Assembly (NCBI GenBank): GCA_029244985.1
Contig: JAQWQD010000016.1
Location: 1 to 52,802, forward strand
DNA length: 52,802 nt
Direction: 5' to 3'
Origin: Gammaproteobacteria bacterium
GTDB lineage: Bacteria > Pseudomonadota > Gammaproteobacteria > Pseudomonadales > Pseudohongiellaceae
This document shows positions 26,274 through 35,614 of the stretch, piece after piece; position 1 is the first letter of the stretch; each line of letters opens with the position of its first letter. The notes beneath the pieces are model-generated. The model saw only the letters and a program-made list of their open reading frames with translations. It ran no database searches and was not told the origin of the DNA. A program made the translations under genes and the position numbers.

Positions 26274-27242
26274 ATGAAGTATCGCAGTGCGCGCCTGTTA
26301 TCCGTCATCTTCCTGGTTTTGGCGGTTGCTACTTCAGCAGCTGCTCAGGAACGGCGTATGGTTCTATCTGGGGAAATCGCTTCCCCTGCCTACGAAGGTT
26401 GGTGGCCGAACGACGATGGTACTTTTAAACTATTTTTCGGCTATATGAATTCTAACTGGGAGCAGGAATTCGATATTGACGTTGGCCCGCAGAATTACTT
26501 TTCTGTAGTTGAGGCAGGTGAGTTAGATGATTTGAGCAACGATGCCTATGATTTTTCCCAGGCGGATCGCGGTCAACCCACACATTTTTACCCCCGCCGT
26601 AATCCATTTCTCTTCACCATCGATGTGCCAGCGGATTTTGGGGAAAAGGAACTAGTTTGGACTTTGCAATCAAAGGCCAGTCATCTGGCCCGTGCATATG
26701 GTACTTTGAAAGCTGACTACCGTATTGACCCACAAGTGATTTCCACCGAAGTGGGTGGGGCGTTTGGATCTCTCGATGAACGTTTACGTACTAATATTTC
26801 GCCTGAACTGACTTTGGAAGGTGAAGCCTTTCGCTCAGTGAGGGTAGGGCAACCACTCGATTTGGCAGTTACTGTAATAGATCCTGACAACTTGCCAGCT
26901 AGATCGAATCGACCTCCTCCGAGTACACCGGCACAAATTTATCGGCCGCCACAATCAATTGTTGCATCTTCAGGCCCTGGTGAGCGATTTTCTTGGATGG
27001 TTTATCGAGGGCCTGCTAAGAATGCTAGCTTTATGCCGGTGCAGATGAAAACGTATACTGATACTCGAGTCTATGCGAATTCTGCGTGGTCCCCGCCATT
27101 TACTATTCCAGAGCCTCCAGAGAACAATCGATGGGCTGCTACCGTAACGTTTGATCAGCCAGGTGAATACGTCTTAAGAGGAGTAGCTAGTGACGGATCT
27201 ATGTTTACTTATCAGAATGTGAACGTTACGGTAACTCGTTAA
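26274..27242 (+). CDS. Secreted protein of unknown function, partner of the copper monooxygenase
   Basis: ATG at 26274 has GAGGA five bases upstream and lies one base after the monooxygenase stop, so the two are translationally coupled. The 322-residue product has a signal peptide (to TSAAAQE). I do not recognise the family. It is beta-rich and has an immunoglobulin-like C-terminus (RWAATVTFDQPGEYVLRGVASDG), a proline-rich link (RPPPSTPAQIYRPPQS) and a tryptophan-rich opening (YEGWWPNDDGTFKLFFGYMN). There is no heme motif and no clear metal site. Tight coupling suggests a structural or chaperone subunit of the monooxygenase. A terminator follows. Confidence 0.8.
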   Translation: MKYRSARLLSVIFLVLAVATSAAAQERRMVLSGEIASPAYEGWWPNDDGTFKLFFGYMNSNWEQEFDIDVGPQNYFSVVEAGELDDLSNDAYDFSQADRGQPTHFYPRRNPFLFTIDVPADFGEKELVWTLQSKASHLARAYGTLKADYRIDPQVISTEVGGAFGSLDERLRTNISPELTLEGEAFRSVRVGQPLDLAVTVIDPDNLPARSNRPPPSTPAQIYRPPQSIVASSGPGERFSWMVYRGPAKNASFMPVQMKTYTDTRVYANSAWSPPFTIPEPPENNRWAATVTFDQPGEYVLRGVASDGSMFTYQNVNVTVTR

Positions 27243-27265
27243 ATCAAGTTTATTAAAAGCTTATG

Positions 27266-27303
27266 AAAAGACATTTTAGCTGAAGCTTTCGTGTCTTTTT
27301 TTT
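27266..27303 (+). terminator. Rho-independent terminator closing the cytochrome/PQQ/monooxygenase unit
   Basis: AAAAGACA (27266-27273) pairs with TGTCTTTT (27292-27299) around an 18-base loop, followed by further T residues. It lies 24 bases after the stop of the monooxygenase partner gene and before the TAXI gene. Confidence 0.85.
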
Positions 27304-27395
27304 CGCCTACCGAAAGATTCGGCAGCGTAGCAATGCCAACTGACCTGCGTTATTCTTGCGACAACATTTCACGAATAGAAACTAGAGTGTAAGCA

Positions 27396-28619
27396 ATGTC
27401 GCAGTCGGGAGCTGGTCCTTATTTTTTTGTACTTTGCCAATTGAGAAAGCTATTTTTTCTTCTTTATAAAGTTTCTGTTTGTGGTGTTGCATTGTCTTGC
27501 CTAGTCCAGGCCGCTTCTGCTGCCGAGATAGATGTTCAGTTTCCAAAAACAATAGCGTGGTCTGCTTACCCGACCGGGACAGGTGGTTATAGTCAGGCAG
27601 TCGCTATCGGCAATATTCTCCAGCGTCAATACAAGGTAAATCTTCGTGTAATTCCCGGACGTAATGATGTCTCCCGACTAGCAACCCTTAGAGCAGGAAG
27701 AGTGCACTTTTCAGCGGGTGGTTCTGAATCTGTTTACGCTCAGGAAGGTATTCTTAACTTTGCTTCTCGAATTTGGGGCCCACAACCCATTCGTGCCTTA
27801 ATGTCCAATTACTCTGATAGCTGTTCTTTCACATTTGCAATGGCCAGCGATGCAGGTGTAGAAACTATTGATGATATTAAAGGCAAGCGACTAACTTTTG
27901 TACAAGGTGCTCCATCACTTAATAATGCGACCTCTGCACTTTTGTCTTATGCAAACCTCACTTGGGACGATGTCATACCTGTAGAGGTCGGTGGCTATAA
28001 TGCTTCTATCGATGCGGTGTTAAATAATCGTGCAGACATGGCGGGTGGAGCCTGCAATTCGCCACCATTTCTGCGCATTGAAGCTTCACCCCGTGGATTG
28101 ACTTTTGCTCGTTTCCCGCATGATGATGCAGAAGCGGTGGAACGTGTACGTAGTCGTTTACCGTGGTATGTGCCCCATATCGCAATCGAAGGTCCCACAA
28201 TTCCTGCTGAGGGTATTCAAGTGTTTACTTCGGCTTATCCATTGCTGGTCGGGCTCGATAGTTCGGATGATGCTCTTGCTTATAGTATGGTTAAGGTCAT
28301 GCATCAGCATTTTGATGAGTATAAAAATAATGCACCTGGCGCTACTGGATGGATACTAGACAGACAAAAATTTGATCAAGCTTTTATTCCATTTCACCCT
28401 GGTGCAATTCGATATTACAAGGAAATTGATGCTTGGACTGATGCTGCGGAAGCTAATAACCAAAAAAATCTCCATCGACAAGCTGTCTTGAGGACAGCTT
28501 GGGATTCTTTCTTTCCAAACGCACCTGAGGGATACATGGAATTCGAACAGACCTGGATAACAGTGCGAGAAAATGCACTCGAAGAAGCAGGACTGATCAC
28601 TCTTGGTGAAGGACTCTAG
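27396..28619 (+). CDS. TAXI-family TRAP solute-binding protein
   Basis: A 407-residue periplasmic receptor with an N-terminal signal region (hydrophobic from about residue 18 to CLVQAASAAE). TAXI features include AWSAYPTGTGGYSQAVAIG, VSRLATLRAGRVHFSAGG, IDDIKGKRLTFVQGAPSLNN and the C-terminal FHPGAIRYYKEI. The start is uncertain: ATG at 27396 has no clear ribosome site, and a TTG at 27441 would give a shorter, more usual signal peptide. The fused TRAP permease gene follows after 12 bases, forming a complete sodium-driven uptake system. The ligand is probably an organic acid or acidic amino acid; here it may be the product of the neighbouring secreted oxidases (inference). Confidence 0.9.
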   Translation: MSQSGAGPYFFVLCQLRKLFFLLYKVSVCGVALSCLVQAASAAEIDVQFPKTIAWSAYPTGTGGYSQAVAIGNILQRQYKVNLRVIPGRNDVSRLATLRAGRVHFSAGGSESVYAQEGILNFASRIWGPQPIRALMSNYSDSCSFTFAMASDAGVETIDDIKGKRLTFVQGAPSLNNATSALLSYANLTWDDVIPVEVGGYNASIDAVLNNRADMAGGACNSPPFLRIEASPRGLTFARFPHDDAEAVERVRSRLPWYVPHIAIEGPTIPAEGIQVFTSAYPLLVGLDSSDDALAYSMVKVMHQHFDEYKNNAPGATGWILDRQKFDQAFIPFHPGAIRYYKEIDAWTDAAEANNQKNLHRQAVLRTAWDSFFPNAPEGYMEFEQTWITVRENALEEAGLITLGEGL

Positions 28620-28631
28620 GTTGTAGGATTT

Positions 28632-30647
28632 ATGTCTGAAGCAGTAACCGAAACGGATAGCCCTGAAGGCGGTTCCAGTAAGCAAGAAAAATCATTGCGT
28701 TACCGGGAGTTGTCTGAAACTTGGCGCAAGGTCATGGCTGCCATGACAGCTTGTTCAATTATTCTTGCTATTAATCAAATATTTAATCTTGGCTTTTTCA
28801 TCGGTTATGTTGTGCTAGACAGCCGCTACATGTACATGATTACCGGCGTAATGCTCTGTATGGTATTTATTACCTTTCCTGCTAACAAGCATAGCTTAGC
28901 GCATGTTCCTTGGTATGACATTGCAATCATGGTGGTAATCGCAGTTATATTTTCTTACTACGCTTACTTCGCTGAACGCATCGTACTGGAGGCGTGGGAA
29001 TATGCGGCACCACAAGTTGGCGTGTGGCTGGCTTTGGTAACCTGGGTAATTGTTTTAGAGGCGGGTCGCAGGGCAGGCGGTTGGCCAGTCTTTGCAATCG
29101 TCCTGGTGTTTTCGCTCTATCCAACTTTTGCAGCTTCTTTACCCAACGTAGTCGCAGCTTTAAGTATTCCAATTCAAGAAGTCGCAATCTTCCATATTCT
29201 TGGTGAGGAAAGTTTGTTTGGGATACCGATGCGTGTCTTTGCTCAATTGGTTTTTGGTTTTCTGGTTTTTGGCGTTTCATTGCAATTCACTGGCGGCGGT
29301 CCTTTCTTTATTAATTTTGCATTTGCATTATTAGGGCATTTGCGCGGAGGCCCGGCAAAAGTATCAATATTTTCCAGTGGCCTTATGGGTTCCATGAGCG
29401 GTGGGCCTATCAGCAATGTTCTAACCACCGGACCTTTGTCAATCCCGGCAATGCGACGAATTGGCTTCAGTAAGGAATATGCTGCTGGTGTTGAGGCTTG
29501 CGCCTCTACTGGTGGAGTATTTATGCCTCCTATAATGGGTGCCACAGCATTTGTTATGGCAAGTTTTTTAAACGTTAGTTATGTCACTGTCGCCGTTGCT
29601 GCAATTGTCCCCTCTGTACTTTATTTTTTTGGCCTGTTTATGCAAATCGATGCCTATGCAGCTCGCCATGATTTGCAAGGGCTTCCCAAAGATGAATTAC
29701 CTAAGGTAGGAAAAGTATTTAGGGAAGGCTGGTACTTTATCGCAGTTTTTATTGCCTTAATCTGGATGCTGGTTTATTTACAACGTGAAGCAGTCGCCCC
29801 ATTTTATGCCACTGGCTTATTGCTGGTGATTAATCAATTTACTGTGCACAAGCTCTCTTTGGATCGATTCATGCAGCTTGTGGCGCAAATGGGCAAATTG
29901 CTTGCTGAACTTGCAGGAATATTAGCGGCGATTGGATTAATCATTGGAGGCTTAGCGGTAACTGGAATTGCCGGCACTATCGCCAATGATTTGGTCTATC
30001 TTGCTGGAGAAAATGTCGTAATTTTGTTGGTAATGGGAGCGCTCACCAGTTTTATTCTAGGAATTGGAATGACTGTGACTGCAGCCTATATCTTTCTGGC
30101 AATTGTATTAGTGCCAGCTCTGACAAATTCTGGATTAGACCCGCTGGCTAGTCACATGTTTGTGATGTATTGGGGTATGCTAAGTTTTATCACTCCGCCT
30201 GTTGCGCTTGCTGCATTCGCGGCGGCTTCGGTTGCCAATGTTTCGCCGATGCGAGCCGGAGTTGAAGCAATGCGTTTAGGCGCCATCATTTATTTTGTAC
30301 CGTTTTTCTTCGTATTTAATCCTGCGCTGCTGCTGCAAGCATCATGGGGTGAGAATTTACAAGCAATTACAACTGCATTGGTTGGAGTAGCTTTAGTGTC
30401 GGCTGCATTGCAAGGCTATCTGATTGGTTTAGGTGATCTTGGTAGTGGGTCGAGAGGAATTCTTGTGAGGGTTCTGATAGGAATCTCCGGTTTATCCCTA
30501 GCATTGCCAGCCGGCGGCTTGTTCGGGTTTAGCCAAACTTTCTTGGTCGTTGTGACATTAATCTTTTTGGGCGCAGGAATCGGAATCCGACAAGTATTTT
30601 CCCTAAATAGCAACTCAGGCTCGAAACTTGAGGTTCCCCCTGATTGA
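28632..30647 (+). CDS. Fused TRAP transporter permease (4TM-12TM type)
   Basis: A 671-residue membrane protein with about 16-18 hydrophobic segments, combining the small DctQ-like and large DctM-like subunits as is usual with TAXI receptors. Typical DctM text is present: GGPAKVSIFSSGLMGSMSGG, the ACASTGGVFMPPIMGATAFVMA block and GMLSFITPPVALAAFAAA. It imports the ligand delivered by the TAXI protein encoded immediately upstream, using a sodium gradient. The ATG follows TGTAGGATTT. No terminator is obvious downstream. Confidence 0.95.
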   Translation: MSEAVTETDSPEGGSSKQEKSLRYRELSETWRKVMAAMTACSIILAINQIFNLGFFIGYVVLDSRYMYMITGVMLCMVFITFPANKHSLAHVPWYDIAIMVVIAVIFSYYAYFAERIVLEAWEYAAPQVGVWLALVTWVIVLEAGRRAGGWPVFAIVLVFSLYPTFAASLPNVVAALSIPIQEVAIFHILGEESLFGIPMRVFAQLVFGFLVFGVSLQFTGGGPFFINFAFALLGHLRGGPAKVSIFSSGLMGSMSGGPISNVLTTGPLSIPAMRRIGFSKEYAAGVEACASTGGVFMPPIMGATAFVMASFLNVSYVTVAVAAIVPSVLYFFGLFMQIDAYAARHDLQGLPKDELPKVGKVFREGWYFIAVFIALIWMLVYLQREAVAPFYATGLLLVINQFTVHKLSLDRFMQLVAQMGKLLAELAGILAAIGLIIGGLAVTGIAGTIANDLVYLAGENVVILLVMGALTSFILGIGMTVTAAYIFLAIVLVPALTNSGLDPLASHMFVMYWGMLSFITPPVALAAFAAASVANVSPMRAGVEAMRLGAIIYFVPFFFVFNPALLLQASWGENLQAITTALVGVALVSAALQGYLIGLGDLGSGSRGILVRVLIGISGLSLALPAGGLFGFSQTFLVVVTLIFLGAGIGIRQVFSLNSNSGSKLEVPPD

Positions 30648-30932
30648 GTGCGATTGACTATCTCACTAGCCATGTTCGTCAGAAAGCTAGAAAATTACTA
30701 TCACGGCAAAACTAAGCCCTAAGCAAAAATTAATATCGTTACTCCTTAATTAATCCGAACTAGTAACACCTCAAACTTTCTAGAATTGCTGGTGTAAGCT
30801 ATTTTGCGAGGTACTAAAGCAGGTTTAAGAGACTCGCTCTATGCGTCATAAATATTGATATAATAAGAGTGACGGGCTTATAGTGATCAAAAAGAAGAAT
30901 TTGCAATCACTTCACAGTGACGGAGTAGGTTT

Positions 30933-31997
30933 ATGGCTTATCGTAGAATTCTTACGCTGGTTAGCTTCGCTTTAAGTATACTGGTATCTGAGTATGCTAT
31001 GGGCCAGCTAGAGCCTATTAATAATCGGCCTAATCCATATAGCACTATCGACAATTGGGTGGAATTACCTGATAACCGCAATTGGGGTTCAACTGCTGGA
31101 GTCGATATCGATCCAGATGGACGACATTTGTGGGCGATCGATCGATGTGGCGAAAATTCTTGTGCTGGCTCTAATCTCGATCCGATATTGAAAATCGATC
31201 CAAATGGTAATGTGGTGACTGCAATTGGCGGCGGACTATTGTTATTTCCGCATGGATTACATGTGGATAGAGATGGCAATATTTGGGTCACTGATGGTCA
31301 AGGTCCTGATGCAGAGAATCCGGCAACTGCGGGCAAGGGGCATGTTGTTTACAAATTAAGCCCAGAAGGAGAAATTTTATTGACCCTAGGCCAACCCGGA
31401 ATAGCAGGCGATGGCACTGATGCACTTTTGGAAACGCCCTGCGATGTCGTAACTGATGCTGATGGAAATATTTATGTGGGAGATGGTCATGGCGGACAGA
31501 ACGTAGGGGCTGATGAGGGGACTGTAGCTCGCATAGTAAAATTCGATCGCAATGGTAATCTTATTAAGTACTGGGGTGGCTGGGGATCAGGCGCTGGTCA
31601 ATTAAAGACCCCTCACGCCTTAGATATTGACTCCCGCAATCGCTTGATTGTTGGAGATCGTGGTAATAATCGCTTACAAATATTTGATTTGAGTGGAAAC
31701 TATATTGGTGAGTTTAAATCCTTTAGTCGACCTAGTGGCATCTACATAACCGATGACGACATGATTTATGTTGCTGATTCTGAGTCGGAATTTGATAACG
31801 AACGTAATCCAGGATGGCATGCTGGCATCAGAGTGGGGAGTTTATTGGATGGCATTGTAGATTATTTTATCGACGGAACCGTAACCGCTTATCCTGAGGG
31901 GTCTAATCCAGAGGGTGTGGCGGTAGATGCGGTAGGTAATGTCTTTGGTGCTGTAGTTTCTGGTGGTGGAGCGATGGTTAAATCGTCTCGCAGATAG
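30933..31997 (+). CDS. Secreted NHL-repeat propeller, peptidyl-alpha-hydroxyglycine lyase (PAL)-like
   Basis: A 354-residue protein with a signal peptide (to YAMGQ) and a six-bladed NHL propeller. The blades resemble the lyase half of peptide alpha-amidating enzyme: DRCGENSC (Arg71, like the catalytic Arg), FPHGLHVDRDGNIWVTD (His107), and RIVKF to TPHALDIDSRNRLIVGDRGNNRLQ (His228). The third zinc His of animal PAL is replaced by Glu327 (NPEGVAVD), and the catalytic Tyr of PAL's DGY block is His186. It may therefore be an altered lyase or a binding propeller. It lies 285 bases after the TRAP permease, on the same strand as the PHM-like gene 4.7 kb upstream. Confidence 0.75.
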   Translation: MAYRRILTLVSFALSILVSEYAMGQLEPINNRPNPYSTIDNWVELPDNRNWGSTAGVDIDPDGRHLWAIDRCGENSCAGSNLDPILKIDPNGNVVTAIGGGLLLFPHGLHVDRDGNIWVTDGQGPDAENPATAGKGHVVYKLSPEGEILLTLGQPGIAGDGTDALLETPCDVVTDADGNIYVGDGHGGQNVGADEGTVARIVKFDRNGNLIKYWGGWGSGAGQLKTPHALDIDSRNRLIVGDRGNNRLQIFDLSGNYIGEFKSFSRPSGIYITDDDMIYVADSESEFDNERNPGWHAGIRVGSLLDGIVDYFIDGTVTAYPEGSNPEGVAVDAVGNVFGAVVSGGGAMVKSSRR

Positions 31998-32130
31998 CTC
32001 TGGATGTAAGGCTGGAATTTTCTTTGACATTCATTAAACACTTAGCTTCTGTTGTCAGTCTAGTTTAAAAATTTTGAATGAGTTATTTTCTATAGTGAGC
32101 AGAACGGGAAAAATTATGTGGAGAGATGCC

Positions 32131-33141
32131 ATGGAGATCAGATTTCTAACAGCAATTCTTAGATCGTCAGCGGTTGCCTATGGGGCACTTGCAGCAATTT
32201 CAACTTTGTCAGCACAAGACGTAGCGTGGGAACTAGGTCGAACTATTGATGGTCAGCCTGATCTGCAGGGCGTGTGGGCTAATAATACGATTACACCTAT
32301 AGAGCGACCGGAGGCATTTGCGGATAAAGAATTTTTAACTGACGAAGATATTAAATTTCTCAAACAAAGAGTTATAGACATTGCTGAAGAAGATGGTGAT
32401 GCGCTTTTTGGGGGCGGCGTTCTATCAGCGGCATTAACTGGCGATACTGTGTCTTACGACCCATCGACTGGGAACTATGATCAATCTTGGTTAGCAGATC
32501 GTAGCGTTCATCGACGTACTTCTCAAATTACTGATCCACCAAGCGGCAAATATCCTTCGCGCACCGAGGAAGCGATTGCGATGGGCAATGCTGCAGCTCA
32601 GCGGCGCATCGATCACCCTGCAGATTCTTGGTTAGATCGCCCCCTGACAGAACGTTGTATAAGTTACGGCGCCCCTTATCTTGGTTCGGGCTACAATAGC
32701 TATTGGCAAATTGTGCAATCAAAAGATCATGTAGTCATAGTGCAGGAAATGATTCATGACGTCCGTGTCATACCATTAATAAAAAAATTTACTTTAGATG
32801 AATCAATTAAATTGTGGCATGGCGATTCGCGAGGCTATTGGGATGGGGATACCCTAGTAATTGAAACTGCTAATTATTCAGACGAGAGTGGTTATGGCCC
32901 AAAGGCTTCCGCAAAATATAATGTGGAATACCTGACTCGTATTAATGAGAAAGAACTACGCTATGAAATCATTACAGATGATCCGGGGACTTTTGCTGCA
33001 CCTTATGCAAGAGAAATAGTATTCGATCATAGTCCAGATCCAATTTATGAGTACGCATGTCATGAAGGTAACTATGGTATGGAATACATTTTATCTGGAC
33101 ATAGAGCGGAAGAACGCTTTGCACTTGAAGAAGAGAACTAA
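32131..33141 (+). CDS. Exported conserved protein of unknown function
   Basis: ATG at 32131 is chosen because GGAGAG lies five bases upstream; it gives 336 residues and a signal peptide (to TLSAQD). The opening block GQPDLQGVWANNTITPIERP and the central HGDSRGYWDGDTLVIETANYSDES recur in a large secreted proteobacterial and acidobacterial family without known function. Between them are QIVQSKDHVVIVQEMIHDVRVIPL and an HRRTSQ segment. Conserved Trp, Asp and Glu suggest a beta-rich ligand-binding fold. It follows the PAL-like gene after about 130 bases, and the rhodanese gene starts six bases after it. Confidence 0.82.
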   Translation: MEIRFLTAILRSSAVAYGALAAISTLSAQDVAWELGRTIDGQPDLQGVWANNTITPIERPEAFADKEFLTDEDIKFLKQRVIDIAEEDGDALFGGGVLSAALTGDTVSYDPSTGNYDQSWLADRSVHRRTSQITDPPSGKYPSRTEEAIAMGNAAAQRRIDHPADSWLDRPLTERCISYGAPYLGSGYNSYWQIVQSKDHVVIVQEMIHDVRVIPLIKKFTLDESIKLWHGDSRGYWDGDTLVIETANYSDESGYGPKASAKYNVEYLTRINEKELRYEIITDDPGTFAAPYAREIVFDHSPDPIYEYACHEGNYGMEYILSGHRAEERFALEEEN

Positions 33142-33147
33142 AATATT

Positions 33148-33549
33148 ATGAAAATAACGAAGGGAGTCAAAGCACTGGTCGCAGAAGCAGAAGAACAAGT
33201 TATTACACTCACGCCAGCCGAAGTGAATGAAAAATTAGGTCAGGTTGGTCTAACTTTGGTAGATCTTCGTGATATAAGAGAGTTAAAACGTGAAGGCACT
33301 ATTCCAGGTGCTTTGCATGTGCCGCGAGGCATGCTCGAATTCTGGATAGACCCAAAGAGCGAGTATTATCGAAAAGAATTCGAAGAAACAAAAGAAGTTA
33401 TTCTCTTCTGCAATAAAGGCTCCCGTTCAGCGCTGGCAGCGCTATCATTGAAAACTATGGGCGTGACCAACGTATCTCATATGCAGGGAGGTATGACTCA
33501 ATGGGTGAGGGATATAGGTCGTGTAGAGTCTCTTCCAGAACGAAAGTAA
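33148..33549 (+). CDS. Single-domain rhodanese-like sulfurtransferase
   Basis: A 133-residue cytosolic protein. The rhodanese domain has VDLRDIRELKREGTIPGALHVPRG (about 37-60) and the active-site loop CNKGSRSA, whose Cys would carry a persulfide. It ends with HMQGGMTQWVRD, the usual closing motif. Six bases separate it from the preceding exported protein gene. Its physiological acceptor is unknown. Confidence 0.93.
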   Translation: MKITKGVKALVAEAEEQVITLTPAEVNEKLGQVGLTLVDLRDIRELKREGTIPGALHVPRGMLEFWIDPKSEYYRKEFEETKEVILFCNKGSRSALAALSLKTMGVTNVSHMQGGMTQWVRDIGRVESLPERK

Positions 33550-33767
33550 TTATCTAACGAAATTTGATTCCTCTAACAACTTCATATTATCTGCTGCTTT
33601 GTTCCAAAGTAGTGTCAATAAATGATGCTGGTAATATGGACGTTGGGTCTGGTAAATCGCTATGATGTGGCGCTAAAAACAGCGCTGAGCCCGGGCGAAA
33701 CAACTGCTTATTTAGGTATTTATCTAAAAATATATATTAGGATGCATCGACTGATTAGGGAATAAAC

Positions 33768-34787
33768 ATGAATTATCGTTATATAGGAAACAGCGGTTTA
33801 AGAGTTTCGCCTATTTGTATGGGTACGATGAGTTTTGGAACTTGGAGTAATAAAAAGGCGTCATTCAAGATACTCGAAGCGGCCTATGACAGGGGAATTA
33901 ATTTTTTTGATACTGCTGAAGTTTATCCCGTCCCCCCGACACCAGAGTTGGCTGGTGTCACAGAAGAAATATTTGGCGAATGGATACAAACCAAACCCCG
34001 AGATTCCCTCATTATCGCGACTAAGGTCGCCGGTGCAGCCTCAGGATGGATTGTCCCTCCCGTACGCTCTGGTCTCACCTCAATAGACCGACATCATGTT
34101 GAGGCGGCAGTTGAGGGTAGCCTGCAACGCATGAAGATCGACTATATTGATTTATATCAGGTTCATTGGCCGGACACAGTAGTGCCAATTGAAGAGTCAA
34201 TGATAGCTTTAGATAGACTGGTGCAGGCGGGTAAAGTACGTTATTTGGGAACTTCGAATGAAAATGCTTATGGCCTTACTAAGGCAAATACAGTTGCAGA
34301 CTACGAGGGCCTTTCAAGGTTGCAATCTATTCAAAATAACTTTTCATTGCTGAATCGCCGATTCTTCGATGAATTGGCAAATGTTTGTCGGCAGGAGAAT
34401 ATCTCTTTATTACCCTACTCTCCAATTGGTGGTGGAGTATTAAGTGGTAAATATCAAAATGGTCAGTTTCCAGTTAATTCACGCTTCAGTGATTATGTGA
34501 AGGACTCGGACTCACGACAGGCAGAAGTGGCTAATCGCTTTGTCAATGAGCGTACTTTGGCTTCCACAGAAAAATATCTTGAAATTGCAAAGCGCGCAGA
34601 TATTTCGCCCGTCACTTTAGCAGTAGCTTGGAGTATGCATTGGGATTTTGTGGCATCTACTATAATTGGTGCGCGTACTGTTGATCAACTTGGTGAGGCT
34701 TTTGCAGCATTAGATTTCAGCTTGAGTGATGAAATAATTGAGGAATGTGATGAGGTTCATCAGCAATACCTATATCCAATGGGTTAG
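33768..34787 (+). CDS. Aldo/keto reductase (Tas/AKR superfamily)
   Basis: A 339-residue NADPH-dependent oxidoreductase with the catalytic tetrad visible as Asp and Tyr in NFFDTAEVYP, Lys in IIATKV and His in YQVHWPD. The cofactor region is STIIGARTVDQLGE near the C-terminus. The text (LRVSPICMGTMSFGTW, PYSPIGGGVLSGKY) resembles E. coli Tas and other AKRs that reduce aldehydes or ketones. It is probably cytosolic. Its last 38 bases overlap the start of the nuclease-like gene. Confidence 0.93.
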   Translation: MNYRYIGNSGLRVSPICMGTMSFGTWSNKKASFKILEAAYDRGINFFDTAEVYPVPPTPELAGVTEEIFGEWIQTKPRDSLIIATKVAGAASGWIVPPVRSGLTSIDRHHVEAAVEGSLQRMKIDYIDLYQVHWPDTVVPIEESMIALDRLVQAGKVRYLGTSNENAYGLTKANTVADYEGLSRLQSIQNNFSLLNRRFFDELANVCRQENISLLPYSPIGGGVLSGKYQNGQFPVNSRFSDYVKDSDSRQAEVANRFVNERTLASTEKYLEIAKRADISPVTLAVAWSMHWDFVASTIIGARTVDQLGEAFAALDFSLSDEIIEECDEVHQQYLYPMG

Positions 34788-35583
34788 TGGTCTAGCTCTA
34801 ACAGTTTTTATATGTATAAGTGAAGCACAGACTGTACATATCTCGCATTGCATGGCAGCCTGCCCTCTAGGAGGTGTTAATAATAATGAGATAGTAATAC
34901 GTCATCTCTATGCAGCTGAAATTAATAACACTAATGCCTTGGCGGATTGGGTAGCCTATCGGATACTCAAAAACTCGGTGGGAATTGCTTCCTTGTTGCC
35001 CCGCTGGTGGCAGCAAGATGAATTGCTTTCTAATTTCATAGAGCTTGAATCTAATCTTGGCCAAAGTAATTTTGACCAACCAGATTTGAGTGATGCACAA
35101 GACCGTGATTATCGTGTAAATGAAGTAGTATTTACTTCAGATGGTCGTGGCCGACTGGCGCCGATAACCAGTTTTGCGGATACCCCGTTTTGGGAAGAGC
35201 TCAACAATCTCAGTAATATGACAACTTTACCTCACGATTTGCGGTCAGGCGCATGGTCCCGCTTGGAGCAAGCCATAAATGAACTAGTAGCTTACAAAGA
35301 AGAACTTTATGTAGTTAGTGGTCCCCTGTATGAAGTTTCTGGAGCACTTAGCACAGGGGCTGCAGACGGGGCCGCACCTTCGAGCTATTTTAAAGTGATT
35401 GCAACCCCTTCCGAATACGCTGCCTTCATCTTCGCAGCCGATCTACCTATTCATGCAGTTTTCTGTAATCAAATTGCTACTATTAGTCGCATTCAAGAAC
35501 TAAGTGGATTTATTCTTTTTCCTGAATTGGATAATGAGCTTACGCCCGGTTTATATAATGGCCTTCGCTGTAAATTGCCCTAA
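34750..35583 (+). CDS. Secreted DNA/RNA non-specific endonuclease homologue with altered active site
   Basis: ATG at 34750 has GAGGA five bases upstream, giving 277 residues with a signal peptide (to ICISEAQ). The fold matches the NucA/Serratia nuclease family along most of its length: CPLGGVNNNEIVIRHLYAAEINNTN, NWVAY-like DWVAYRI, LSNM and YVVSGPLYEV. However, the signature DRGHLAP is GRGRLAP here (132-138), with Arg135 in place of the general-base His. The metal-binding Asn of the NRGxW block is Arg165 (LRSGAW). Glu173 is kept. It is probably not a normal nuclease; it may bind nucleic acid or another partner. It overlaps the reductase gene, and a FAH-family gene follows. Confidence 0.82.
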   Translation: MRFISNTYIQWVSGLALTVFICISEAQTVHISHCMAACPLGGVNNNEIVIRHLYAAEINNTNALADWVAYRILKNSVGIASLLPRWWQQDELLSNFIELESNLGQSNFDQPDLSDAQDRDYRVNEVVFTSDGRGRLAPITSFADTPFWEELNNLSNMTTLPHDLRSGAWSRLEQAINELVAYKEELYVVSGPLYEVSGALSTGAADGAAPSSYFKVIATPSEYAAFIFAADLPIHAVFCNQIATISRIQELSGFILFPELDNELTPGLYNGLRCKLP

Positions 35584-35614
35584 ATATTAGTTGAAACATA
35601 GAAAGGAACGCAAA

